NCBI RefSeq assembly: GCF_002556545.1
Contig: NZ_CP022685.1
Span: 7,480,001 to 7,544,000, forward strand
From: Streptomyces formicae
Lineage (GTDB): Bacteria; Actinomycetota; Actinomycetes; Streptomycetales; Streptomycetaceae
Reading direction: 5' to 3'
DNA: 64,000 nucleotides
Below, piece by piece: positions 35,295-42,537 of this stretch (position 1 is the stretch's first letter; every line of letters begins with the position of its first letter). The translations under genes were made by a program, and so were the position numbers. The notes under the pieces were generated by a model. The model was not told where the DNA came from and ran no database searches. It saw only the letters and a list, made by a program, of their open reading frames with translations.

Positions 35295-35942
35295 ATGGAC
35301 CGTGAACAGGCACTGGAGTGGACGAAGGCCGAGCGGCTCGGCATCGCCGACTTCCTCGAGGAACTGGACGCCGACGACTGGGGACGGGACTCGCTCTGCA
35401 CCGGCTGGACGGTGCGCGACGTGGCGGCGCACCTGACGCTTTCGACCCGCACCACCCTCCTGGACCTGCTCAAGGGCGCGATCGGGGCGCGTTTCGACTG
35501 GGAGCGCATGGAGTACGACAAGGCCCGCGAGCGGGCGGCGCGCCACACCCCCGCGGAGCTCGTCGCGCAGATCCGCGAGACGGCGGGCTCCCCGCGCCGC
35601 GCCCCCCTGTCCGCCCCGCTCGACCCCCTCACCGACTTCCTGGTCCACGGCCAGGACATCGCCCGCCCCCTCGGCCGTGCCCGCACCATGCCGGGGCCGC
35701 AGACGGTCGCGGCCCTGGACCACGTGGTGGCCAGCCCCTTCTACGGAGCGAAGAAGCGACTGCGCGGGGTGCGTCTGGTGGCGACCGACGCGGACTGGTC
35801 GACGGGCGCGGGCCCGGCGGAGGCCCGGGGGCCCGCGGGCGACCTGCTCCTCGTGGTGACGGGGCGAAGGGCGGGGCTCGCGGCGGTCACGGGGGCGGGC
35901 GCGGAGCGACTGGCGGAGAGACTGGGGGAGCGGTCGTCCTAG
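35295..35942 (+). CDS. Mycothiol-dependent maleylpyruvate isomerase/DinB-like protein
   Basis: 215 residues from the ATG at 35295 with AAGGAG eight bases upstream. The N-terminal DinB-like four-helix bundle shows TKAERLGIADFLEELDADDWGRDSLCTGWTVRDVAAHLTLS (W-R-D-VAAH is the typical metal-site helix), then FLVHGQDIARPLG. Such proteins use mycothiol as a cofactor or transfer partner in actinobacteria. The reaction is not known for this one. Its end overlaps the convergent STAND gene by four bases. Confidence 0.8.
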   Translation: MDREQALEWTKAERLGIADFLEELDADDWGRDSLCTGWTVRDVAAHLTLSTRTTLLDLLKGAIGARFDWERMEYDKARERAARHTPAELVAQIRETAGSPRRAPLSAPLDPLTDFLVHGQDIARPLGRARTMPGPQTVAALDHVVASPFYGAKKRLRGVRLVATDADWSTGAGPAEARGPAGDLLLVVTGRRAGLAAVTGAGAERLAERLGERSS

Positions 35943-38053
35943 CTCTCCTCGTGCCCTTCCCGAGGGGTGAGCGCGCGGGCGACTCCGGCGTGCAGGTCCG
36001 TGTCGTAGCCGCCTTGGTACGCCTTCTCGTAGGCGTGGTCGCCCAGGGCGTCACGGGTCTGTTGCTCGCAGGTCAGGCGCGCTGCGGTCATGGAGGGGAC
36101 ACCGGCCTGGGAGCGGCCCAGGGTGTCCCACAGCTGGCTGGCGAGGCCCAGGAGCCAGGCGGCGTCCGGATGCCGGCCGAGGGCGGTGGCGGCGCGGGCC
36201 AGGGATTCCAGGGCGAGGCCGCTGCCCACGCCGTCGCGCAACCGGTGCTTGACGAGCAGCGCGGCCCTGGAGTGCTCGCGCGCCTCCTTGAACCGGCCGA
36301 GTGCCAGCTCGGCCTGGGCGCGGACGAAGTCGCCCCAGGCGCGCATGCAGCGCTCGCCGCTCCCCTCGCAGGCGGCGCTCAGCTCGTCCAGCCAGCCGAT
36401 GGCCTCCTCGAAGCGCCCCTTGGCGACGAGCGTGTGGGACCCGAAGACGAGTGCGGCCAGGGGGTACAGGACCAGCGGCCCCTCGCGCCAGTCCGTGGCG
36501 AGCAGGTCCTCGGCCAGGGAGACGCCCAGGGCCAGATCGCCGCGCAGGGCGGCCACCCGCAGCTCGGTGGCCGTCGCGTAGGTCTGCTCGGTCTCGCCGA
36601 AGGAGGCGGCGAGCGCGGTGCATTCGGCGGCCCGTTCCTCCAGGGCGGGCAGGTCGCCCAGGTAGACGAGCACGGGACCGCTGGCGTACAGGGCCCGCGC
36701 CCGCGCGCGGGAGGGGGCGGTGTCGGCGGCGAGGGCCCGGTCCAGATAGTGCCTGCCCTCCTTGACGAACCCGCAGCCGTACCAGAAGAACCACAGGGCG
36801 GCCGACAGCTCGAGGGCGGTGTGGTCCTCGTCCGTCTCCGTCAGGCCCTGCTCCAGAGCGGCGCGGAGGTTGTCGTGCTCGGCGGTCATCCGGTCGAACC
36901 AGGCGAACTGGTCGGGCCCGATCCACGCGGCGTCGCCCCAGCGGGCCAGGGCCAGGTAGTGGTCCCGGTGGCGGCGGCGCAGCTCGTCCTCCTCGCCGAG
37001 CCCGCGCAGCCAGAAGGCGCCGTGCTCGCGGATGGTGTCCAGCATCCGGTACCGCTCCCCGGCCCCGGTCGGCATCCAGCCGAGCAGCGACTTGTCGACC
37101 AGGGCGCCCAGCAGGTCAGGGATCTCGGCGGCGGGCAGCAGCTCGTCGGCGCACACCTGCCGGACCGCTTCGGTGTCGAAGGTTCCCGCGAAGACCGAGA
37201 GCCGGGCCCAGGCGAGGCGTTCGGCGGGGGTGCACAGCTGGTGGCTCCAGCCGATGGCGGTGCGCAGCGCCTGGTGCCAGGGCGGATCGGCGTCGAAGTC
37301 CTCGTCCTCGGTGTTGCCGAGGGTCGCGTAGCGGTCGGCGAGGTGCCGGTTGAGCTCGGCGAGCGGCAGCTCGCGCAGCCGGGCGGCGGCCAGTTCGAGG
37401 GCGAGCGGCAGCCCTTCCAGGCGTCGGCAGAGCCGCCCGGCCTCGGCGCGGTCGGCCGCGGTGAGCGTGAAGCCGGGTACGGCTTCGGCGGCCCGCTCGG
37501 TGAGCAGCACCAGCGCGTCCGCCGCCTCTTCCCCGGCGTCGGAGCCGTCGTCGGCGGGGACCGGCAGCGGGTCGAGGACGAGGGCCTCCTCGGCCGGAAG
37601 GCCGAGCGTGCGGCGGCCGGTGACCAGGAACCGCAGCCCCGGCGCGGCGGCAAGGAGCGTCACCACCGCCGTACGGCACGCCTCCACCAGGTGCTCGCAG
37701 GTGTCGAGCACGAGCAGCACCTCGCGGTCGGCCAGGTACTCGGCCACCACCTCCAGCATGGGACGGGTGGACTGGTCGGCCAGCGGGAGCGTCTCGGCGA
37801 TGGCGTACGGCAGCACCTGGCTCACCTCGCTGAGCGGGGACAGCTCCACCCACCACACGCCGTCCGCGAAGGACGGTTGCAGCTCGCCCGCCGCCCGCCG
37901 GGCGAGCCGTGTCTTGCCGACCCCGCCCACGCCGGTCACCGTGACGAGACGCGACCGTTCGCACAGCCGAACCACCTGCGCCAGTTCCGTCCGCCGTCCG
38001 ACCAGCCGGCCGGTCTCCTCCGGCAGGTTTCCCACCAGTCGCTCCGTGGTCAC
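35939..38053 (-). CDS. STAND/NB-ARC ATPase with TPR-like repeats, no DNA-binding domain
   Basis: 704 residues from a GTG at 38053 (AAGGGG eight bases upstream). Walker A GVGGVGKT is at 41-48 and Walker B LLVLDTCEHL at about 113-122, followed by LVTGRRTLGLP, LPLALELAAARL and a winged-helix region, as in the NB-ARC core of AfsR and LuxR/MalT-type regulators. The C-terminal third is helical with TPR-like segments. The N-terminal SARP or C-terminal LuxR helix-turn-helix that usually accompanies this core is absent, so it may act through another protein. It is divergent from a PP2C phosphatase gene. Confidence 0.85.
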   Translation of the reverse strand: MTTERLVGNLPEETGRLVGRRTELAQVVRLCERSRLVTVTGVGGVGKTRLARRAAGELQPSFADGVWWVELSPLSEVSQVLPYAIAETLPLADQSTRPMLEVVAEYLADREVLLVLDTCEHLVEACRTAVVTLLAAAPGLRFLVTGRRTLGLPAEEALVLDPLPVPADDGSDAGEEAADALVLLTERAAEAVPGFTLTAADRAEAGRLCRRLEGLPLALELAAARLRELPLAELNRHLADRYATLGNTEDEDFDADPPWHQALRTAIGWSHQLCTPAERLAWARLSVFAGTFDTEAVRQVCADELLPAAEIPDLLGALVDKSLLGWMPTGAGERYRMLDTIREHGAFWLRGLGEEDELRRRHRDHYLALARWGDAAWIGPDQFAWFDRMTAEHDNLRAALEQGLTETDEDHTALELSAALWFFWYGCGFVKEGRHYLDRALAADTAPSRARARALYASGPVLVYLGDLPALEERAAECTALAASFGETEQTYATATELRVAALRGDLALGVSLAEDLLATDWREGPLVLYPLAALVFGSHTLVAKGRFEEAIGWLDELSAACEGSGERCMRAWGDFVRAQAELALGRFKEAREHSRAALLVKHRLRDGVGSGLALESLARAATALGRHPDAAWLLGLASQLWDTLGRSQAGVPSMTAARLTCEQQTRDALGDHAYEKAYQGGYDTDLHAGVARALTPREGHEES

Positions 38054-38270
38054 CGCCACCGCCCCTTTCCCGATCACGCCGCGGCTTCCGCCCGCTGATC
38101 TCGGTGCTAGCAGACGGGAGGCCGTGCGCGCAGAACTTCGGTCGCTTCGATCCGGCCGGCCCCTCCGGGGTGAAAGAGTGCCCTGCTGCCCTTCCTGGCC
38201 CGTGTCGGTGAGGGTGGGCGCGTTCACGCGCGTTCATGCTGGGGGATTCGCACTGGGGAAGGGGGCGTGC

Positions 38271-39029
38271 GTGCACCGTGCCCGACCGCTGCCGGGGCTG
38301 TCCGAGCTGATGGCGGAGGTCTCCCTCACCCTCGCCGCGTGCACCCGTCCCGCCGAGGGCGCGCCGCTCGGCGGCGACCTCTACGACGTGGTGCGCGCCC
38401 CGGCGGGGCCCCGCCTGATCCTCGGCGACGTCAAGGGGCACGGTCCGGCCGCCGCCCCGCTGGCCGAGGCCGTGCGGGCCGCGTTCCGTCAGGCGGCCGC
38501 CACCGAGGAGGACCCGGCCCGCCTCGCCCGTGTCCTCGACGCCAGGCTCGCTCCCGCCCTGGGCCCCGAGGACTTCGTCTCCCTCCTCGTCGTCGACCTG
38601 CGCCCCGACGAGATCCACGTGGTCAACTGCGGCCATCCGCCGCCCCTGCGCATCGGCCGCCGCATCACCCCGCTCGCCCTGCCGCACGCGTCACCGCCGC
38701 TGGGCCTGCACCCCGACCCCTGCGTACGCCGCGTCCAACTCCGCCCCGACCAGCGCCTGTTGCTCCACACCGACGGCCTCACCGAGGCGCGGGACGCCGA
38801 GGGTGCCTGCTTCCCCCTCGACCGGCGCGCCCTGGCCGCCCTGACCGCCCCCACGCTCGACGAGGCGATCGACCGTCTCCTCGGTCTGCTCCACCGGCAC
38901 ACCGGGCACTCCATCCCGGCGGACGACCTCACCGTGCTCCTTCTCCAGCAGCGGGGGGTGGCGGCCGCGGACCGGGTGGGCGGCGGACTCGGCGGTCAGT
39001 CGCGCGAGTTGCCGAACAGGAGGCGGTAG
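38271..39029 (+). CDS. PP2C-type (SpoIIE-like) phosphatase, stand-alone
   Basis: 252 residues from the GTG at 38271 with GGGGAAGGGGG just upstream. It holds only the SpoIIE catalytic domain: LGGDLYDVVRAPAGPRLILGDVKGHGPAAAPLAEAVR, VNCGHPPPLRIGR, LLLHTDGLTEARD and IPADDLTVLLLQQ, with the metal-binding Asp residues. No sensor domain is present. It likely dephosphorylates a STAS antagonist elsewhere. Its end overlaps the convergent GlsB-like gene by 34 bases. Confidence 0.85.
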   Translation: MHRARPLPGLSELMAEVSLTLAACTRPAEGAPLGGDLYDVVRAPAGPRLILGDVKGHGPAAAPLAEAVRAAFRQAAATEEDPARLARVLDARLAPALGPEDFVSLLVVDLRPDEIHVVNCGHPPPLRIGRRITPLALPHASPPLGLHPDPCVRRVQLRPDQRLLLHTDGLTEARDAEGACFPLDRRALAALTAPTLDEAIDRLLGLLHRHTGHSIPADDLTVLLLQQRGVAAADRVGGGLGGQSRELPNRRR

Positions 39030-39262
39030 CCGATGAGCAGGACCAGGGCTCCCGCGATGGCCGACCCCCAGGTGGTGAGGTCGAAGAACTGCCGTTCCAC
39101 CGGCCGGTCCAGGAACCGCGACGAGAGCCAGCCCCCGACGAACGCCCCGGCGATGCCGATCAGCGTCGTCCCGATGAGCCCGCCCGGGTCGCGCCCCGGC
39201 AGCACCGCCTTGGCTATCGCTCCGGCCAGCAGGCCGAGAACGATCCACCCGATGACGCCCAT
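38996..39262 (-). CDS. GlsB/YeaQ/YmgE-family small membrane protein
   Basis: 88 residues with three hydrophobic segments (IGWIVLGLLAGAIAKAVLPG, IGTTLIGIAGAFVGGWL, STWGSAIAGALVLLIGYRLLFG) and the family motifs GWIVLGLLAGAIAKAV-PGRDPGG and FVGGWL. Proteins of this family are induced by stress and are thought to sit in the cytoplasmic membrane; function is poorly known. Upstream lie two operator-like dyads shared with the divergent acyltransferase gene. Confidence 0.9.
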   Translation of the reverse strand: MGVIGWIVLGLLAGAIAKAVLPGRDPGGLIGTTLIGIAGAFVGGWLSSRFLDRPVERQFFDLTTWGSAIAGALVLLIGYRLLFGNSRD

Positions 39263-39286
39263 GAATCCGCTCTCCCTTCGTTGGGT

Positions 39287-39308
39287 CTTTCCCTCGTGTG
39301 AGGGAAAG
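39287..39308. other. 9-bp stem hairpin in the leader of the GlsB-like gene
   Basis: CTTTCCCTC (39287-39295) pairs with GAGGGAAAG (39300-39308) around a four-base loop, 25 bases upstream of the GlsB start codon. If transcription starts upstream it would lie in the leader RNA. Confidence 0.5.
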
Positions 39309-39324
39309 CTGCCCGGGAAGCTTA

Positions 39325-39344
39325 CTTCTACGCGTCTGTAGAAG
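39325..39344. promoter_or_regulatory. Operator copy 1 (GlsB side)
   Basis: Dyad CTTCTACGCGTCTGTAGAAG with perfect 7-bp arms. It recurs in degenerate form at 39374-39393, 49 bases away (both contain TACGCG-N-CTGTAGA), so one regulator probably binds both. The TACA/TGTA core resembles BlaI/CopY-type sites, an inference only. Confidence 0.5.
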
Positions 39345-39373
39345 ATGTGAAGTGACGGCTCGTGACCAGTGAG

Positions 39374-39405
39374 GTTTTACGCGACTGTAGATCTGTGGCT
39401 AGGGT
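39374..39405 (+). promoter_or_regulatory. Operator copy 2 overlapping a promoter for the acyltransferase gene
   Basis: GTTTTACGCGACTGTAGATC (39374-39393) is the second copy of the dyad. A -10-like TAGGGT (39400-39405) lies 18 bases after a -35-like TTTACG (39376-39381), so binding here would block the promoter of the gene starting at 39490. A repressor is therefore likely, though none is encoded next to it. Confidence 0.45.
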
Positions 39406-39489
39406 GCTGGCGATGTGCTGCGACGACGCGACACCCACATTTCCACCAAGATGTGATTTCGCGGGCCGAGGTTCCCTGCGGGAGGCATC

Positions 39490-40722
39490 GTGAGCGACAT
39501 GACGCGGTCGACGGGACGTCACGCGATGCCGCTCCCGCCCCAACGGCCGTCCCCTGCCGCAGGAAGACGGGACCGGGCCGGAGCGCGGAACCCGGTGGCG
39601 CCGGGGCCGACGGGCACGTCGGCGGACGGCCCACCCGTCAAGCGCAGGGACGCGTTCTTCGACAACGCCAAGTACCTGGCGATCGTCCTGGTGGCGATGG
39701 GGCACGCGTGGGAGCCGCTGCGCGGCGACAGCAGGGCCGCCGCGGCGCTCTACCTCACCGTCTACACCTTCCACATGCCCGCGTTCATCGTCATCTCCGG
39801 CTACTTCTCACGGAGTTTCGACGCGAGCCCGGGCCGCGTCAGGCGGCTCGTCACGGGGATCGCCGTGCCGTACGTGATCTTCGAGGTCGCGTACACGTTC
39901 TTCAAACGCTGGGCGGGCGACGACCCGACGTACCCCATCAGTCTGCTCGATCCCTGGTACCTGACCTGGTTCCTGATCGCGCTGTTCGTCTGGCGCCTGA
40001 CGACCCCCCTGTGGAAGATCGTCCGCTGGCCGCTGCCGATCGCCCTCGCCGTCGCCGTACTCGCGTCCGTCTCCCCGGACATCGGCGACGACCTCGACCT
40101 GCAACGCGTGCTGCAGTTCCTGCCCTTCTTCGTCCTCGGCCTGGTCCTGAAGCCGGAGCACTTCCAGCTCGTGCGCAGGAAGGAGGCCAGGATCCTGGCC
40201 CTGCCGGTCTTCGCGGCGGCGCTGCTCTTCGCGTACTGGGCGGCGCCGCGGATGAACGCCGCCTGGTTCTACCGGCGCGACAGCGCACAGGAGTTGGCGG
40301 CGCCCGGCTGGACGGGCGGCGTCATGACGCTCGCGATGTTCGGCTGCTCGCTGGTCCTCGTGGCCTGCTTCTTCGCCTGGGTGCCGGGGCGGAAGCTCTG
40401 GTTCACCGCGCTCGGCGCGGGCACCCTCTACGGCTACCTGCTGCACGGCTTCCTCGCCAAGGGCTCGCGCTTCTGGGGCTGGTACGAGGCGGACTGGCTG
40501 CACACGCCGCTCGGCGAGATCACCGTGACCCTGATCGCGGGAGCGGTCATCACGTTCCTGTGCACCCCGCCGGTGCGGCGGATGTTCCGCTTCGCGATGG
40601 AGCCGACGATGGAATGGGCCTTCAAGCACGACGCGACGGCGCTGGCCGGAGGCGCGGGAACCACCGGAGCCGAAGCGACCAGGACCGCCGGGAGCCACAG
40701 ACGAGGCGGCAGATCCGCGTGA
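39490..40722 (+). CDS. Acyltransferase 3 family membrane protein
   Basis: 410 residues from a GTG at 39490 with GGGAGG five bases upstream. After a disordered N-terminus it shows the family opening RDAFFDNAKYLAIVLVAMGHAWEPL with the conserved His in GHAW, then about ten membrane helices (ALYLTVYTFHMPAFIVISGYFSRSF, PYVIFEVAYTFF, WFLIALFVWRL, LAVAVLASVSPD and others). Enzymes of this type O-acylate surface polysaccharides, lipids or antibiotics. Its end overlaps the start of a small GNAT-like gene (GTGA). Upstream operators suggest stress-type control. Confidence 0.85.
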   Translation: MSDMTRSTGRHAMPLPPQRPSPAAGRRDRAGARNPVAPGPTGTSADGPPVKRRDAFFDNAKYLAIVLVAMGHAWEPLRGDSRAAAALYLTVYTFHMPAFIVISGYFSRSFDASPGRVRRLVTGIAVPYVIFEVAYTFFKRWAGDDPTYPISLLDPWYLTWFLIALFVWRLTTPLWKIVRWPLPIALAVAVLASVSPDIGDDLDLQRVLQFLPFFVLGLVLKPEHFQLVRRKEARILALPVFAAALLFAYWAAPRMNAAWFYRRDSAQELAAPGWTGGVMTLAMFGCSLVLVACFFAWVPGRKLWFTALGAGTLYGYLLHGFLAKGSRFWGWYEADWLHTPLGEITVTLIAGAVITFLCTPPVRRMFRFAMEPTMEWAFKHDATALAGGAGTTGAEATRTAGSHRRGGRSA

Positions 40723-41117
40723 GCCGCCCGGCCCGGCCGCCCGCCGCCCACTACGAGCACGTCCCCGAGACGTCCCCGGCGAGCTGCCAGGCCCTCACGA
40801 TGCTGGACCCGCACAACCGCTCGATCGGCTGTCTGCGCTACCAGCTCTGCCACCCGTGCCGCATCGGGCACATCCTCAACATCGCCGTGGCCGCCCACTG
40901 GCAGGGCCAGGGCCTGGCGCGCCACGCCCTCCACACGGTCCTCGCCGAGGGCGAGGGCTACGCCTGGTCCACCTCGCGACAGTCGCCCGAGGGCCGCCGC
41001 TTCTTCGCGGCGATGGAGGAGGAGACGGAGATCGCCTTCCCGGCCGACGGCGCGCGGTGCCCGCACATGACCGAAGGGTCGACGCTCACCCCGCCCGCCC
41101 CCCGCCGGAAGGCGTGA
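40719..41117 (+). CDS. GNAT-type acetyltransferase, small
   Basis: 132 residues from a GTG overlapping the acyltransferase stop. It has LRYQLCHPCRIGHILNIAVAAHWQGQGLARHALHTVL, where QGQGLA is the acetyl-CoA loop of GNAT enzymes, and later ARCPHM. It is shorter than usual and cysteine-rich (about 5 of 132). The coupling implies a joint role with the acyltransferase, but the substrate is unknown. Confidence 0.65.
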   Translation: MSRPARPPAAHYEHVPETSPASCQALTMLDPHNRSIGCLRYQLCHPCRIGHILNIAVAAHWQGQGLARHALHTVLAEGEGYAWSTSRQSPEGRRFFAAMEEETEIAFPADGARCPHMTEGSTLTPPAPRRKA

Positions 41118-41185
41118 CCTCCACGAACGGGACGTAGTCGTGGCCCACGGCGTAGTAGTCCCGCGCATGGATGTCCGCTCCTGTC

Positions 41186-41746
41186 CTATCGCGCCGCGGC
41201 CTTCTCGAGCCACTCGTCGACGGTCACCACGTCCGCCCACTGCGGGAACAGCCGCTCGACCAGGACCCGGTGGACCTCCGGATCCAGGTCGAGGCAGCCG
41301 TCGGAGAGGACGGTGAGGCCGAGGTCCAGGTCGTTCGCCTGGCACACGGTGGAGAGGACCACGGCGCTGGTGGCGATGCCCGCGAGGACGAGGCTGTCGA
41401 TGCCGCGTGACCTCAGCACCACGTCGAGGTCACTGCCCGAGAACGCGCTCGCGCGCCGCTTGGTGACCACCACGTCGCCGGGCCGGGGCGCGACATCGGG
41501 GTGGATCTCGGTGCCCGGGGCTCCCTCGACGTAGAGCCCGGCCCGCGCGATGGCGGCGAGCGGCTTGTTGCGCGTGCCGACTTCGGGGAAACCGGGGCGG
41601 AACCCGATGACGACGTGGATCACGGGAATGTCCGCGGCCCGTGCCCCGTCGATCGCCGCGCGCAGCCGCGCCAGATATCCGGAGTCGGCGCCGACGGCGT
41701 CCACGACGGCCCGTTGGACGTCCATCACGAGAAGAGCGCTGCTCAT
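41186..41746 (-). CDS. Isochorismatase-fold protein lacking the catalytic cysteine
   Basis: 186 residues. The cysteine-hydrolase fold keeps Asp9 (LLVMDVQ) and Lys96 (VVTKRRASAFSGSDL), but at the usual nucleophile position in the GIATSAVVLSTV segment Val129 replaces Cys. Subfamily members with the same VVLSTV phrase are common in actinobacteria (recalled), so it may be a different hydrolase or a binding protein. The upstream ribosome-binding site is weak; start at 41746 is the first ATG in a consistent frame. Confidence 0.7.
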   Translation of the reverse strand: MSSALLVMDVQRAVVDAVGADSGYLARLRAAIDGARAADIPVIHVVIGFRPGFPEVGTRNKPLAAIARAGLYVEGAPGTEIHPDVAPRPGDVVVTKRRASAFSGSDLDVVLRSRGIDSLVLAGIATSAVVLSTVCQANDLDLGLTVLSDGCLDLDPEVHRVLVERLFPQWADVVTVDEWLEKAAAR

Positions 41747-42111
41747 GTCGACCAGACAAACACACCGGCGCGGTCGACGCTCCCGTGGCCGTCGGGCATG
41801 GCGAATATCACGTCCCGCCGCCGAGGCCCGCTCCAGCAGGCCCTCGGCCGACTTCCGCCCCCGGACAGCCTGTTGCCGTGCCACCCGGGTGCCCGAGTAG
41901 GGTCGGGGGCTGCGTGATGGCTGACGGCCGCGATCCGGCCTCCGGTCCCTGTGAGGGCCCATGCGTACGCGGCTTTCCCGGCCCCACCCGGGAGGGCGCG
42001 GGGCATGGCACCGGGGCGCGGCTCCTGACGTCTCACGCACAGCGGGCCCCCGGGTCCGTACCCCCCACGGACAAAGAGTCGCGCGTGCGCGGCCGCAGAT
42101 CAGGAGCACCA
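41747..42111. other. Gene-free region between divergent transcription units
   Basis: 365 bases between the minus-strand isochorismatase-fold gene and the plus-strand wall-polymer operon. No protein-like frame with a ribosome-binding site and no long dyad is visible; it presumably contains the two promoters. Confidence 0.4.
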
Positions 42112-42537
42112 GTGCAGGGCACCCCCCACATAGCCAGCACACCGCACGACGGGCGATCGTCGCCCATACCCCCTGCGCGCGAGGCGCAGCCGCAGCGCGT
42201 CGGACGGGAGGATCCCCAACTCCCCGTCTTCGTCGACCAGTCGGGCTGGCGCAAGCGGACGCTGCAAGGCATGGCGCTGGTCGTCGGTTCCGCCTGCGTC
42301 GGCTATCTCGCGTTCGTCGGCACGCTGGTCAGCGGGCTGCAGCAGCCCGTCGGCAGCCACCCGCCGAGTACGACCAACACGACGGATACGACGAACACGA
42401 CGGATAAGACGAACACGACGGACGCCACGAACACGACGGGCAGGGGCGGACGCGCGCGTTCCGGTCAGGACGCGGACAACTCGTCCTACGGCTCGGGCAG
42501 ATCCGCCCCGCCCCCGGCCGGAGCCTCTGAGCAGTGA
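42112..42537 (+). CDS. Small single-pass membrane protein with Thr/Asn repeats
   Basis: 141 residues from a GTG with AGGAG upstream. One transmembrane helix (LQGMALVVGSACVGYLAFVGTLVSGL) at about 52-77 separates a cytosolic part with basic and proline-rich sequence from an extracytosolic tail of imperfect TTNTTD repeats (about 88-110), coded by ACGACGAACACGACGG-like tandem DNA. I do not recognise the family. Its stop overlaps the start of the polysaccharide synthase (GTGA), so it probably helps that enzyme. Confidence 0.7.
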   Translation: MQGTPHIASTPHDGRSSPIPPAREAQPQRVGREDPQLPVFVDQSGWRKRTLQGMALVVGSACVGYLAFVGTLVSGLQQPVGSHPPSTTNTTDTTNTTDKTNTTDATNTTGRGGRARSGQDADNSSYGSGRSAPPPAGASEQ

